From NCBI GenBank assembly GCA_034190875.2, contig CM067354.1, positions 43,567,275-43,631,274 of the forward strand: 64,000 nucleotides of DNA, in the 5' to 3' direction. Position numbers and translations under genes: made by a program. Shown here one piece after another: positions 48,813-62,195 of this stretch. Source of the stretch: Urechis unicinctus (lineage: Eukaryota; Annelida; Polychaeta; Xenopneusta; Urechidae). The notes beneath the pieces were generated by a model, which made no database searches, was not told the DNA's origin, and saw nothing but the letters and a program-made list of their open reading frames with translations. Each line of letters opens with the position of its first letter. Within the stretch, counting starts at the first letter, position 1.

Positions 48813-48818
48813 TTTATT
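48813..48818 (-). promoter_or_regulatory. Candidate CSNK1G polyadenylation signal
   Basis: Minus-strand AATAAA (AGTAATAAAGTGC) about 535 bases past the CSNK1G stop codon. The 3' UTR would be about 48.8-49.35 kb. Confidence 0.5.
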
Positions 48819-49352
48819 ACTCGTGGAGATGGCGAGTTGGGGACCGTTTGGGGGGAGTGAGGTGGGCTGGGGGTGTTGTCATGGTGGGCGGTCAAGAGAG
48901 ACTGGCCTGTGACACGGTCTGTAGTGTCTGGCGCGAGTCACCCAGGCGTGATTTGAGAGGCACGGTATCATCGCGTCCCCCTCGACTTCGCTCCTGACCA
49001 CGGGCTGCATATCATTTCTGTCGCTTGCCGGTTGTGGGTGTGCTGGTCTTGGCACCCCGACGCCCTCCTTTCCTCTTGGCACCGGATGACGAGTAGAAAC
49101 AGCCACAGCACCTGTAGCATCGACTACATCAGTTAGTGTCCCATGTAACCCAAGGCAAGAGGTAACAGGGCACACAGGAGATGCTGAGACCCTGCCTTGA
49201 CTGACACAACTACAGCAGGCTGACTGACACGGGGAGGAGGAAGAAGAGAAGGGAACATGTGTGTTTCTGGGTACAAGTTGATTTGTAGTTCATAACGCTG
49301 TCATTGTTGCCATGCACGAGCACTAGGACTGCTACTCGAGTAGGGGGTGCTG

Positions 49353-49404
49353 CTATGTCTGACCACGCCCCTTCTTCTTCTTCCTCCGACGGAAAAAACA
49401 GCAT
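49353..49404 (-). CDS. CSNK1G last exon (lipid anchor)
   Basis: The acceptor is TCTCGGTAG|A. The first base completes Lys; then [16 protein letters not shown] and the stop TAG at 49353-49355. Two adjacent cysteines stand where vertebrates have three. Confidence 0.92.
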
Positions 49405-52400
49405 CTACCGAGAAAAACAAACACATACAAATTAATATCTCCTCCTGAATATCACTGCGGAAAAAGTGAAAAAGAGTCAATCTTTATAAATAAGGTGGCC
49501 AAAGTCTTGGGCGAGGGGTCATGATTTAGATAGACAATCGCTAAAATTAAACCAAATGAAAAGGTTGAAAGACATTCTACGATCAACAGAACTCATAATG
49601 GCGATATTGTATGGCAAAGAATTTCACAAGAACAAGTAAACAGAGACATAGGACAACAAGGGCTTACAGAATCTAGCAACTTATAAAAAAGCCAACTAAA
49701 TTAAGTAAACATTATTCTTATGCATCAATACATTGTATTGCTGAGCCTTAAGAGTGAATGTTATCTGCATTGTGCCGCAAGAATCTTGGGATCGTACTTT
49801 GTTTCGTCGACGACCTCAACTTCAGCTGGTGCTGCGATGGGGGTGTTGGAATGGCCAGTGGGGTCGTCGCCATTTAACTCCCCATTAGTGGAGCTCACTA
49901 CCTGCTCACACAAGGCAGACAAAATTGGGTCACTCAATACACGGTATATGACTGGCTTCAACCCAAAAATCATCATCGACAAATACACAAATAATCAGCC
50001 ATAAAACTGTTTTATGTGGTTGGGCATATTTGATGAGGAGACTTGTTGATTGACAATGCTAGCAATATGTTGCTCTCTGTACCCACCCACCCATCTCTCC
50101 CAGCCTCCTGCCCTAAACTTGTCGAAGGACAAACCAATCTCGAGTCTTAGCTCTAATATTTTCTCCTGCTTGTTGTCCAATTCCTACCAACCTCTTATCT
50201 ATCTTCAACAAACCAAGGTCAGTGACAGTCTAAATGTTCATGATTTCTGATATTGCATGTTAATGTATGGGCAATTCATTAAATCACAAAAGGTAAACAC
50301 ATGTCACAAGATTAGTACAAGCTGAGACAGTGACAGCTACCAACGACTTAGGTTACCAAAGTTAAATGATGACAGCCAATCTGTGGCCCAATGAGGTCAA
50401 ACAAACCGCAAACATATTAAATGCTTGATGAAAACAACATGAAAGGTATTGGTCATGAAATGGGCATTGTTGACCCAGTCACATATACAAAACCACAGAT
50501 GTAAACAAAGACAGTTAGAGAAGGATAGGGGATATAGGGACACCATTACACAACACCAACCAAAGGTCAACAACTCGGATATCAACCGAGGAACCAATAA
50601 GAACAGAGGACTAGATTGAACAACTGTACAACTGTACAAACATCAAGGCCAGAGGTCAGTACCAACTTAAAGCACCTATATTGTCATTAATCAATTCATA
50701 AATACACCCACATGTCATACCCCAGACTTGACTCGACAATGGGGTATTTGTGTAAACTTATCTATGAAATTAACAAGCATCTGTCAGATCTGCTTTTAAT
50801 TCTATATTTGCTTATCTATGACGTGTCAAGGCTGAAACCAAACATGACTCTTAATCTTCTCCTCTTCCTCTAACTAAAACACATTTTTCCTAATACCAGT
50901 ACAATGAAATGAAGTTAGTTATGCCAACACCCAATAACAGAACAAATTCAGCGTAATAACAATTGATGTCAACCGATCCCCAGTTAGTTAAGCCTGAGAA
51001 CCTACTAGGGTACAGCATAAAGGGATGGGCAAACCAGGTCAAAGCAAAGCCAATGGCAAGCACACCTCACAACAGCTTACAGCCAAGGAGTACTACAGTC
51101 AAGAGGGGGTGGGGGAAGCCTTAACTTGGTAAGGGGGTGAGGGAAGAGGTTACCTGTACAGAGCCTCCGTGGCGGTCAGCGGGGGTGAGATTGACCCCAA
51201 GCAGGTTATTGGCCTGCCCTCGAGTTGTCTCACCCCACGCAGGACCCCGCATGGCAGACGATTGCTGAAAAGAACCGCCCAACCAATATCATAAACAGGC
51301 AGTACATTAAACCCCAGCAACCCTGACAGCAATAGAGAAAGTCATATGAGATTCAGTTCAAACAGAACCACATCAATGGTAGCAAGATCACCATGTTGAT
51401 TATGATTTAGTATGTGATAATGTTAACTACAACCATATATATATTGGTATGTTAGAATCACATTATTAATACGCAATCTGAATATTTTTAGTCCAACAAC
51501 TTCAAGTGCTACAAAATACTTAGAAGGTATCATTCGAAAATACTACAGAAACTGAAAAAAGATCAAATATTGTTGGTATTACTTGTTGATTCACTAGCGG
51601 GGTACCCACAGGAAGCAACTGGTTTCTCTGATGTATGGAGCCATGCATAGCAATTCAAATAGAGGCTTAACATATACAATACTGATGCTTTGGAATTTGC
51701 ATCTGATCAACCTTAATCATGATTGTTACAGCGACTGATAGCATCCACCTTAAGCCAAGCAGTCACAAGCTTCATTGAAGATCTGCTGGTAAATCTTAAT
51801 CAGCCAAAATCAGAAAGGTCAATCACAGCAAATCTGCAATAAGCAAGCACACGCAGCCAGACTTTCCCATGGTTTGCTCTGTTTGGACCATAACTACACT
51901 TATCTGCAGTTCAACGGGGTGTTTTATCTTGGAAAAAACAATAAGCAACCATCATGGCTTCTAAATTGGTAAAACCAAAAGTCACATCTGCTTTCACAAT
52001 GCAGTGTTTTTGACAGTTTGTAGGCTATTGTTTTTATGAATTGGTCACACTGTTTTGTTCAGGGTGACCAAGTAACATGAACCAGCAAAAAAACCCAGAC
52101 AAAAGAAGATCCAAGATCAGTTTTCTCAAAGGAACTAAATTCAACCATAAACCATGCCTTGGCACATTGGAAATCAAGGGAGAGACAATGAAGAGAGAGA
52201 GAGGAGTAAGAGAAGGCGATGTGGCCGCGACAGCTTACTGCATCCCCTATTTTAGTATGTTAGGAACTAGTGGAGCCCACATGAGCACTAGCTACGTCTA
52301 TACACATGACAGACTGCAGACGTGAGACAGCACTGGCAGCGGCGATGATGAGAGACTGTACCTTGTTGGCTTGGCTGATGTGTCGCTTCCTATCGTCTTC

Positions 52401-55400
52401 GGCAGCAGGAACAGCAGCCCGCGCCGGAGAGGTGGCAGCGGGGTCATTCGGGTGGATAGACACAGGTGTTGACTGCAACAAAGTGGAGCCACCGAGTGAG
52501 AACATCTACTGCTAGACAAGCTACCTCTAAAACATCTACTGCTAGACAATCTACCTCTAAAACATCTACTGCTAGACAAGCTACCCCTAGGACATCTACT
52601 GCTAGACAATCTACCTCTAAAACATCTACTGCTAGACGAGCTACCTCTAGAACATCTACTGCTAGAGAATCTACCTCTAGAACATCTACTGCTAGACAAG
52701 CTACCTCTAGAACATCTACAGCTAGACAAGCTACCTCTAGAACATCTACTGTTAATGCCTGCCTTCACCATTATTGCTCGCTACTCTTCCTGTGACTTTC
52801 TAGTCGTGGAGATATGAGAAGGCACAAGAAGAGATTTGTATGTAAAGGTCCGAGTCACTGCTAAACTCCTCTACAGCCTCGCTACACCACCTCCACCATC
52901 CACTAGATGGGTGCCCTATTTCAATCTACCCAAGTTCAGTCATCAAGGCATTTGTTAATGCAATGTGCATGTGGCCAGTGCACGAGTAAGCTGACAGTGA
53001 ATCCACATCTACGAGTGGAACTGGTACAGCTTGCAGCAGCTCAGGTCATGGTTTTTGCATGAGATGACAACGGACAAAGGCCTGCTATCAACACTGACAG
53101 GGTTAAATACAAAGCTAAAACTTCATCTTCAATATCCCTTCGTTGGTCTATCAAGACATTATTGGAGGATGAGAAAGATGAAGATGATGATGACTGGGTC
53201 TGTTAATCTAGTTGCCATCACTCTGGCAATGCTGGTGCACACTAGCAAATTATGTTGGAACAGCCATTTAGAAATCAGTCCAATTTAACTGTATTTACAC
53301 TGATTGTATTCATGCAGAATCTTCAATTGTGCACAGTTCCACTAACAAAGCTCATGCATACTATCTGTTATCCACATTGCAATTGACTGATCATTAGATT
53401 ACTCATCTCCAATTGTTCAGTAATTGAAATTAAGAGAAAGAGTATGCACTGATTCCATGATCTCTAAGTGACTGGGACTTCCTGTGACCGCTGGCTGCTT
53501 GGTAATGGGAATTGATAAACTAATGGAGGGTCTTTAAGAGCAAGCTGAGCACATCAGGGCACAGTTTATAGAGACTTAACAATGATGTGGTGAGGAGCTT
53601 TGTTATTTTGTGGAATCAGAAAATGCAAACCTTGGGAAATCATATCAACAGGACAGCACTAGCCTACATATCTACAGGCCACTTGTCTACGGCATCAGGT
53701 ACGACTAGAGGTGATCTCATGCCCTGATATAGACCGTGGCCTTAAGTACAGAGAAAGCCAGACAAGCGGTGAATTAAAACCTAATATGAGTTATAACCAC
53801 GTCATGGAGAGTTGTGACCATGTCTGAGTTATAACCACGTCATGGAGAGTTGTGACCATGTCTAAGTTATAACCACGTCATGGAGAGTTGTGACCATGTC
53901 TGAGTTATAACCACGTCATGGAGAGTTGTGACCATGCACAAGAGTGATTTTTAACCATGTTCTTGAGATAATGAACAACATCAGAGTTATAACCGAGTGA
54001 TGATGTGTTATAACCTCATCAGGGTCATACCCATTTGAGAGTTGAATTTGTACCACTTGAGAGTGAGTAATAACCACATCAGAGTGAAGTTATAGGGCAC
54101 ACAGAGAACCAACTCACTCAGTGTTACATTTTCACTCAGTGTTAACATGGTTGACTTACTATCTGTCGACCGGTCCAGTCAAACTCCCAGTCGCGCTCCC
54201 ATCCGTTACGAGCCATGAGATCAATGAAGAGCTTACGGAGATAGTCATAGTCAGGTGTCTCGAAGAAGTCTAATCGGCGAACATAGCGGAGATAAGTGGC
54301 CAGTTCCTCTGCACACAAAACATATCACAGGCAATTAATTCAAAGTTACATGTACAGTTAAAATAGAATCACTCATACGACAACCTGAAAATAGGGAAAA
54401 CAAACAAATAAAGAGTAATATGCTGATCCAGATATGAAACAATCTGATACAGACAAAACCCTAGATCACAGAATGGTAGCAATATTTGGCCATCAAAAAT
54501 ATTGTTCTTGCTTGTGTAAGGGTTGCACTTTTGCACACTTAAAATTTTGCCTGGACATTTTCTTTACAAAAGAAATTTGCATGGAAGACAAGATTGCACA
54601 GGCAGGAGGGCATTTCAGATTATGTTGTACATTTAAGCTCATTTTTAGCATACGAGTTGTTTGATAGAACGAGTCACCATGCTTTATACATTCAAGATGG
54701 CTTTATCAAGTTTATGCAATAACTACACACATATCATTGATGGCTGATTGTAACAATCATATTGTTAACATTCTGGCAAAACAATTCCTAGCCTCATGTA
54801 TTTGGGTACCACTAAAAATGTGACATATACACAGATAAATAAGGTATATCAACTATCCAACTGAAACTATTGATCTATTTGTAGTGTGGCACAATCACGT
54901 TTTATCCTCTGCAAACAATACACAGGTATCAGGAGAGAATTAAAAGATGGTAAAAGCAGGGTAATATTTGTGGGTGTATGCATGTTGTTTGTCATGGGTC
55001 TAGATCAAGTATACATGACTTAATAGCATTGAATGTTGGCTTTACCAGGAAAGTTTTCACAGAGGCTCTCTATCGGCGTGGCCCGCTTGGTGTCGCCAAT
55101 TTTCTGATAGCGCTCCTTCAACGTGTCTGCTTTGAGGCCCTGCCAAGGTAGACTCCCTCGCAGAAAATACATAAACATATGACCTAGTGCCTCCAAGTCA
55201 TCTCGTCGACTTTGTTCTGAAATCACACAACCAATGTGCCCCAGTTAATGTATACTTTTTACATACAACAGCATGAGAATAATTGAACTGACCCCGTGGA
55301 TCAAGGTTCACCTACATTTTGCCATGTAAAAATCAAGGATATTGTATGTTATTCAACATTTGTGTGTGGCATCAACAACTAGCATATAAACCTGAAACAT

Positions 55401-58400
55401 GTCATCACTTGTTGTTTCATTTGACATTGATCGTGACCAGGAGCTATTGGGCAACACATGGAGCTGATTTTGGCATTATAACCAAGAACCTAGGGGGCGC
55501 TAAAACAAAATGACTGAAAACCAACCATGACCACAGTATCTACTGTGAATAATAGGAGAATTTGATAACAAACAGGCCATGTACATGTGAATTAGGCTAA
55601 ATCTATGCTTAAACAAATGGAACAGCTGTGAAAACTTCTCCGGAAAGGATCATCTAGATAGTGTTAACAGAAACAAAAGGTAAAACATTACAGAATTCTG
55701 GTCTACCTAGTTCACATCGATTGCATGTTTTCATTCTTACTGGTAAGAATGACAGAACCTGGGATGAGAGCAGTGGTAACGTCATTGAATGGGATCATCT
55801 CTAGGCATTTCATAGTTGATCAGAGAGAAGTGCATTGGTTATGTGGCTGGCTATGTGGCCTTGTAGGGCAGGAATGCATCCCTAACAGCATTGCAGGGCC
55901 CTAATCAATAACATAGTCAGCTGTTGACTGGGAGTCCAGCTTCCCGGGGCAGCATCCCTACCAACAACAGCAGCAGCTACAACCGCACGTCCATCCACCC
56001 CAAAGCACCACATACTCTCAGCTTGATCAAGGTCACTCCACAACCCTAACATCCGACTCGTTTCATTCAAACGAACACCCCACATCCCCTCCTGGAATAT
56101 GTAACAGATAGGCATGCGGGGAGGATCTGGGGCGCATCACCGCGGCGCATCATCGCGGCGCAGCGCCAGAGTCATTGTTAAGTGGACGGTATGAGCGAGA
56201 CGATGCTTTTTATTATAAAGGTCCGTTCTGACACGCGCTAGATTAGTCTTTAGCAGATGACCTGCCCTAGGTTGAATAACCAAACAGGTGCGACATGAGC
56301 AGTAGCCTGAACTGCGTGCCCCGCACCCACCGGAAGCTCTTCACTGTCGCCGAGACGATCGACTCAAGATCTGTATGAGCCACGAAGAAACCGCAACAAA
56401 ACTAGCCATAACCGCTGATAAGGAATAATGAACAGCCCACATCCACAGAAATAAGGTCACTCTTATGAAAATAAGTTCAATTAAACTGTTTAAAGCCAGG
56501 ATTCAATAAAGCGGCTATATCAGCCGCCGGTGCTCTGAAACGCCGAACAAGACCGCATCAGTCTTTGAATCGGCGGAGATAACTCGAGATCAATGATTAA
56601 TCGGTGTGCAGCCATTGACAGGAATGAAATGGCCCAAAGTAACAACAGGTCGCATAATCATCAACAACCCAGGATTAACACGGCGTCTCAACGTTGCGGA
56701 CGATTCACCACAATCCGCCCTGATAAGACATTAAATTCACTACTGGTTTAAATAAGAATAGACGCATTTTATCGCGTATTACCCGTTACCATGACAACAG
56801 CAGTAAGCCCAGACAATGGATTGTCTCCAGGAGACAGCGAGAGGCAGCTGAGACAGTCGTCATGTACGAGTGGCCGAGATAGCCGTGATATGAGCGAATG
56901 AAAGGAGAAACAGGAGTCCCACGATATGTGCAGCGACAACACAGTAGACCGCTATTAGAAACAGGAGGAGGAAGAGGAGAAAGGGGTAAGGGGAGCAGGG
57001 GGCAACACTTCATAAAACCTATGAGCATTACTCGATGATATATAAGGCCAAATACTTAGTTAAGTTATACAAGAAAGACAATGAAGTGCAGGATGACATG
57101 TTCAAAATTGTTGGGACAATGAAGAATGAATTAATCATGAGGACGCATGGACATTATGTATGATAACGCAATATCCGACAAGGTTCTACCGTGGGGTTCG
57201 AAGCCGGGCAGACAGGCAGGGGAGGGATGAGACAGTGAATCGATGAATGCAGAAGTAACTCCATTAAGTGGTGAGATGATTACCTTTGCCGAGATGAGTG
57301 TTGATACTCATATAGCGCGCCGTGCCTGTCAGAGACTTGTGTTCACGGTAGGGGATGTGCTTGTGTGTCTCGGGATCTATATATTCCTTGGCCAGTCCGA
57401 AGTCGATGATGTGTATAAGATGCTGTTTTTTGTTGGACTGGCGCCCAATCAGGAAGTTCTCTGGCTTCACGTCACGGTAAATGAGGTGCTTGGAATGAAC
57501 GTACTCCATCCGTGTGATCTGTAACCGCAAGAAACACACACTGTAAAACCAGCCTTAGCGGATACCTGGGCTTAATGGGTACCTGTAGATTACGGACACA
57601 GAATACATGTACGGTGCGTGGAATGGCCTGGTTGATCAAGTCTCGAGCACCACGCACTGTATCCCATCATCCAGTAAGGGGAGAACAACATGTCATAAGG
57701 CGTGGGTCCACTTTGCGACAATACGTACCGGTATGTTCAATTGAGTGGATAATAAAGGTGACTGGCGTGGGATATGTCAACTTATTTCACGCGATGGTGT
57801 TGACCTAGCATCTATCTACGTGTTGCCATGGTTACCATTCAAAATACGTTACCCTGGAGTTTCAAGGCAACCACGGTATGCACTGCAGAACAATGTGCCC
57901 CGGGCTACAAATGCAGTATACCATAGATAATGGATCTGTGTAACTGGGCAGGAAACCATTAGAACACATAGAAATATTCACAGATATGGCTCTGAATATG
58001 CAAATACAGAAATAATTACTTTAGTTGTCTAAAGTTGTAAATAAATTCCGTTTTGACATGTGATAGGTACAAATCTCTTTCACTAACAATACAATTTACT
58101 TGTGTTCTGATTAACTTTACTTTGTCCTTGCTGATCTGTCACAGTAAACAGGATATCGAGCGGTCCAGGGCCAATTTCCGCTGAATTGATCTATGAATGC
58201 AGGGTTAAGCTGATCAATGAGGTCCCGAGCACGCCACATTAGCATAAATTAATATGGACATACACATTGTGAGTGATAATTTGTCAGAAACTGCTTCGGT
58301 CTGACTGTTACAGCTATCTGTGCCGTCAAGCCGGCGAATGCGTATTCCCACAGCCAGAATCAATAATTACCTTTAATTACCGTGCAATCCATAACAAACT

Positions 58401-61400
58401 GTTCCTTGCTTCCATCAACGACAACATAGCGAAGAGCCAGAGAGTGTATGATAACATCCCAACCCTCCCCGGGGATGAGAGATTATATCACTGACAAGGA
58501 CAACGGCAATCGCTGACAATCAATAACCATGAATGAAGGAGCCGCGCTTTCTCCTCGGGTGTCCACAGCAAGAAGTCATATAACAGTAGATACACTCCAT
58601 CCTGTCAATAACCCTTCATCATCTCCCACTCAGCCACCCTCACTGCGACTCAACCGTGATTACAAACGGCTGGCGTCGACCACCCCCCCCCCCCCCCCCC
58701 CCCCTGACCTCACGGACGAGACCTAAATCGACCTCCACTTGACCTTGCTCAGAGCATCCACATCGCATTCACTTAATTCAACGCAGATCCAGGATGGCGG
58801 CACTAATTAATCAGGCCAATCTCAACTGGATACGACAACGCATACCACATAACAAAACCCAGACCGGATACACCTTACTGAAGCTCTGTGAAACCTGAAC
58901 GTCTGATCTAAAAGTTGGTCGACATAGGTTAATACCCTGGCCATGTGAAGTGAACAACTGGTTGAGTTGAGCATGACCGCGGAGAGCGCGTTACACCGTC
59001 CGCGTTACACCGTCCGCGTTACACCTGGTGCAAAATAGCTGACGACAGATTCACATGCCACAAGGCATAATTGGTCAGAGCGATGTTAGAAAGCAATAAG
59101 CAGCGCACGCCACGCCAGGACAGGTGTGATCAGACGAATACACGGCACTCGATTATAACGCAGTGCTCTTACAGAAACTCGGTCACCTCAAATATGCACC
59201 TCTCAGTAGTGACCTTGATGTAAAACGATTCAAATCGCTCAGGTCATAGCCATGGGCACAGTAGCTGTTATCAACGTTTGGCATGGAAAACAGACGAGAT
59301 GGTGATCCACACGGCATTGACTACACATAAAATACGCTTTACATACACCATAACATCACATACCTTAACACACGTTCACCATCGATTCACATAACAAAAA
59401 CAACACACCATAAGATTACTCAGAAAAACACCATAATTACACCATATTTTACACATAACATTAACGTAACACAACAATACACCCCACTTCATATCTTATC
59501 TCTCCGTAAACCAGAGCGCACTACAACTTCCTCACACACCGCCAGGATCCCCCCCCCTCCCCCTCAGATCAATAAGGCAGTCAGCTGTTCATTGGTCCCG
59601 TAGAGCCGAGTGACCAGCTTACCACCGCTGTCTCGTACGTTGCCATCGTCTCTTGCGCTCACACACTGACGCTGCCACAAAAACACGAACACTCTTAAAT
59701 CAACAGGGCGCGTATTCCCCCAACACAATACTGGTGTTAACGTGACACCCTGATGACCAGAGGAGACTAGAGAAGCACAGGTGGGAAGGGGAGAAATGGA
59801 GGATATGGTGAGGTGTAACAGTGTAGGTCCTCATGACGACTATCAGGACTATGGTGGAATTGATGTGCATAAGTTACATTGACGAGGAGGGTCGTTATTC
59901 ACTGGGCGAAGCATGACCCGTCATCCATATCAACACAAACGCAATTACAGCATCCTCTTCGTCGGCGGTCATCAGACAAACACACACTAGTCTCTGGTGT
60001 TGAGTGTCTTCATAGTCACACGGTGCGTACGTTGTGATTATGAAGATAGCTGCTAATGTGAAGTAACGTTGTACGCTATCTGCTCCTAACAACCCGATTA
60101 TAAACCACGGACCGCGGCTGCTGAGCAGTCTATCAAGTCCACGTCAATGTTTTACGCATCTCCGTTCATAGACCACTGGTAGTTTTGTAGCTGTTGCGCA
60201 GTGAACGGCCGATTTTTAGAGCTGGGTGCTGCAGACAATGGCAGCCCGAGTAATTGTAAATCGCCGTGGCCAACTCTGGGCAGCGAGAGTACATAGAGTA
60301 CACACAAATTATACCATCAGATGAATGGGGTGGTACTTATCAGCTGCAGTGTTCCAACATGTTATCTCAAACTTCCCTTATGTGATGAACTCTTTTGAAA
60401 TAAGGATATAACTTGTGAGAAAATTGACAACTTAAAACGATATTCTTTCAGATGTCAGCAAGCTGGGTTTCTGGTCGCCATGGTGAATGCAGTCACGAAG
60501 CATTGTTCTGCTGTAGTCTGTACTGGGCAGCCTTGGGAGAAGACCTCACCTGACCAAGTGAACTGCCACAACACTAATCAGGGACGACACAACTGGCCAT
60601 GAATATCTTAACAAGTGTAGGCATTTTCGGACGGCAGCTATAACTGCCGCAGTGGTCAGTATCGGAACTGACAATTGCAAACCGAAACACACAAAGTACT
60701 GGAATATATGCACTTCACTCGCACAAACACTCTACAACCCGGATCCGACAAGACGAAGATGTACGCCGCCATAATGGGGTCCGTCACAACAGATACGGAC
60801 GTCAGCATTCGCATGCACATTATTATACTCTCCTAGTTAAAGAGACTAAATGTGCCAGCGTTATGTACAAGATTCACACATCCCTTTAATGTGACTGTCA
60901 CTTTTAATACAAGGAACATATCACTCATGGCCTCTCTAATTCAAGGTACCAACAAACTTCATGTTTGGCCAGGAAGAAAATAGTACCGGGCTATTGATTG
61001 TTTCGATTTGCCATAGGGTTAATGGTGAAGAATCAAATGTGTATCCCTTTTTTTACCAATACCAATGGATGGGGGTGGGGGGGGGGGGGGGGGGGGGGGG
61101 GGGGCATACACACACACAACACAAGTCTATTACATGGTGCCTACAAAGGTGTGGGGGGGGGATGCAAGTTCATAGCAAAAGTATATGATAATCCCTGGTG
61201 AGTAACACAGTTAATAACGGAATGATGAGTGGATGGTCATATGAATATGATCCACATAGTGCACGTGATCCAATGTGGGATCTTATATGCGGGGTCGAGA
61301 CCAGACTGAGACCAGGTTGAGTCATATATGGTGTTACCTCTGCGGAGATGGCAGTGGGCGAATGACGTAACGTCAGACGAGCGTCTAGCGGCAGGAGCCA

Positions 61401-62153
61401 ACCAGCGGGTGGACACATCCAAATACCGTCATTCTGCACTAGTACCACAGCGGCCAGGTGACAATACAGCCGACATTGCCTAATGCCGCCTCTTTGTTAG
61501 CTTTCAAACACCCAGGCCCAGACTTGATACGAGCAGTCTACAACCTGTAGGTTGGTAAGGTGGTCAGACAGGCGACTGCAGTCCAGGGTGGGTGGGGTGT
61601 TGACCTTGTCATCACCAGCATTACCTTGGCAGAAAGCCTCACGAAACGGGAACAGGCATACTGATATAAGCAGCATGGAAGACCAATTAGGCTCTTGGCT
61701 TCAAAACAGCTTACGGTGAAGCGTTGTTTACTTATTTCACTTAAACCCTTCACATAAATCGCGCGGAAAGTATAAAACGCATATCATGTAAAACACTAGA
61801 GCACAGAATGACGTCATTATATAAACAACATGCGCAACCGGTGCTCGGAACCCTAACATAGGCCATACAAGCGACAGTGATAATAACTACGGAATGTAAT
61901 ATTCTTCTGCAGTACATTTTCAATGAGAACCTGGCTGAAGCGGACAATTTCCAGGTAGAAGAAGTGGGGTATTTTCCACAAGGTAAGTGGAGCAGGAGTG
62001 AATATGACAATGTAATGTTTGGTCAGCTTATCAGCGAGTCATTCTCACGTCAAGTGAATGTCACTCAGCCTGGGTCAGCTGATCCACCACCACAAGTGGT
62101 GCCAAACCCCTCGCACGTCCGGACGGGCGTTGGGTGCGGGCAGGTTGGGTGGT

Positions 62154-62195
<42 letters not shown>

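Noticed and set aside
48879-49175. 98-codon minus-strand frame downstream of CSNK1G
   Set aside because: It lies in the probable CSNK1G 3' UTR, shows no family features, and the kinase already has a complete lipid-anchor ending at 49353.
52298-52795. Repetitive 10-residue frames on both strands ([18 protein letters not shown] types)
   Set aside because: The 30 bp minisatellite has a period divisible by three, so frames stay open by chance; the real coding part here is the CSNK1G exon 52362-52472.
57181-57215. GGTTCGAAGCC, a B-box match
   Set aside because: No A box or cloverleaf can be formed around it.
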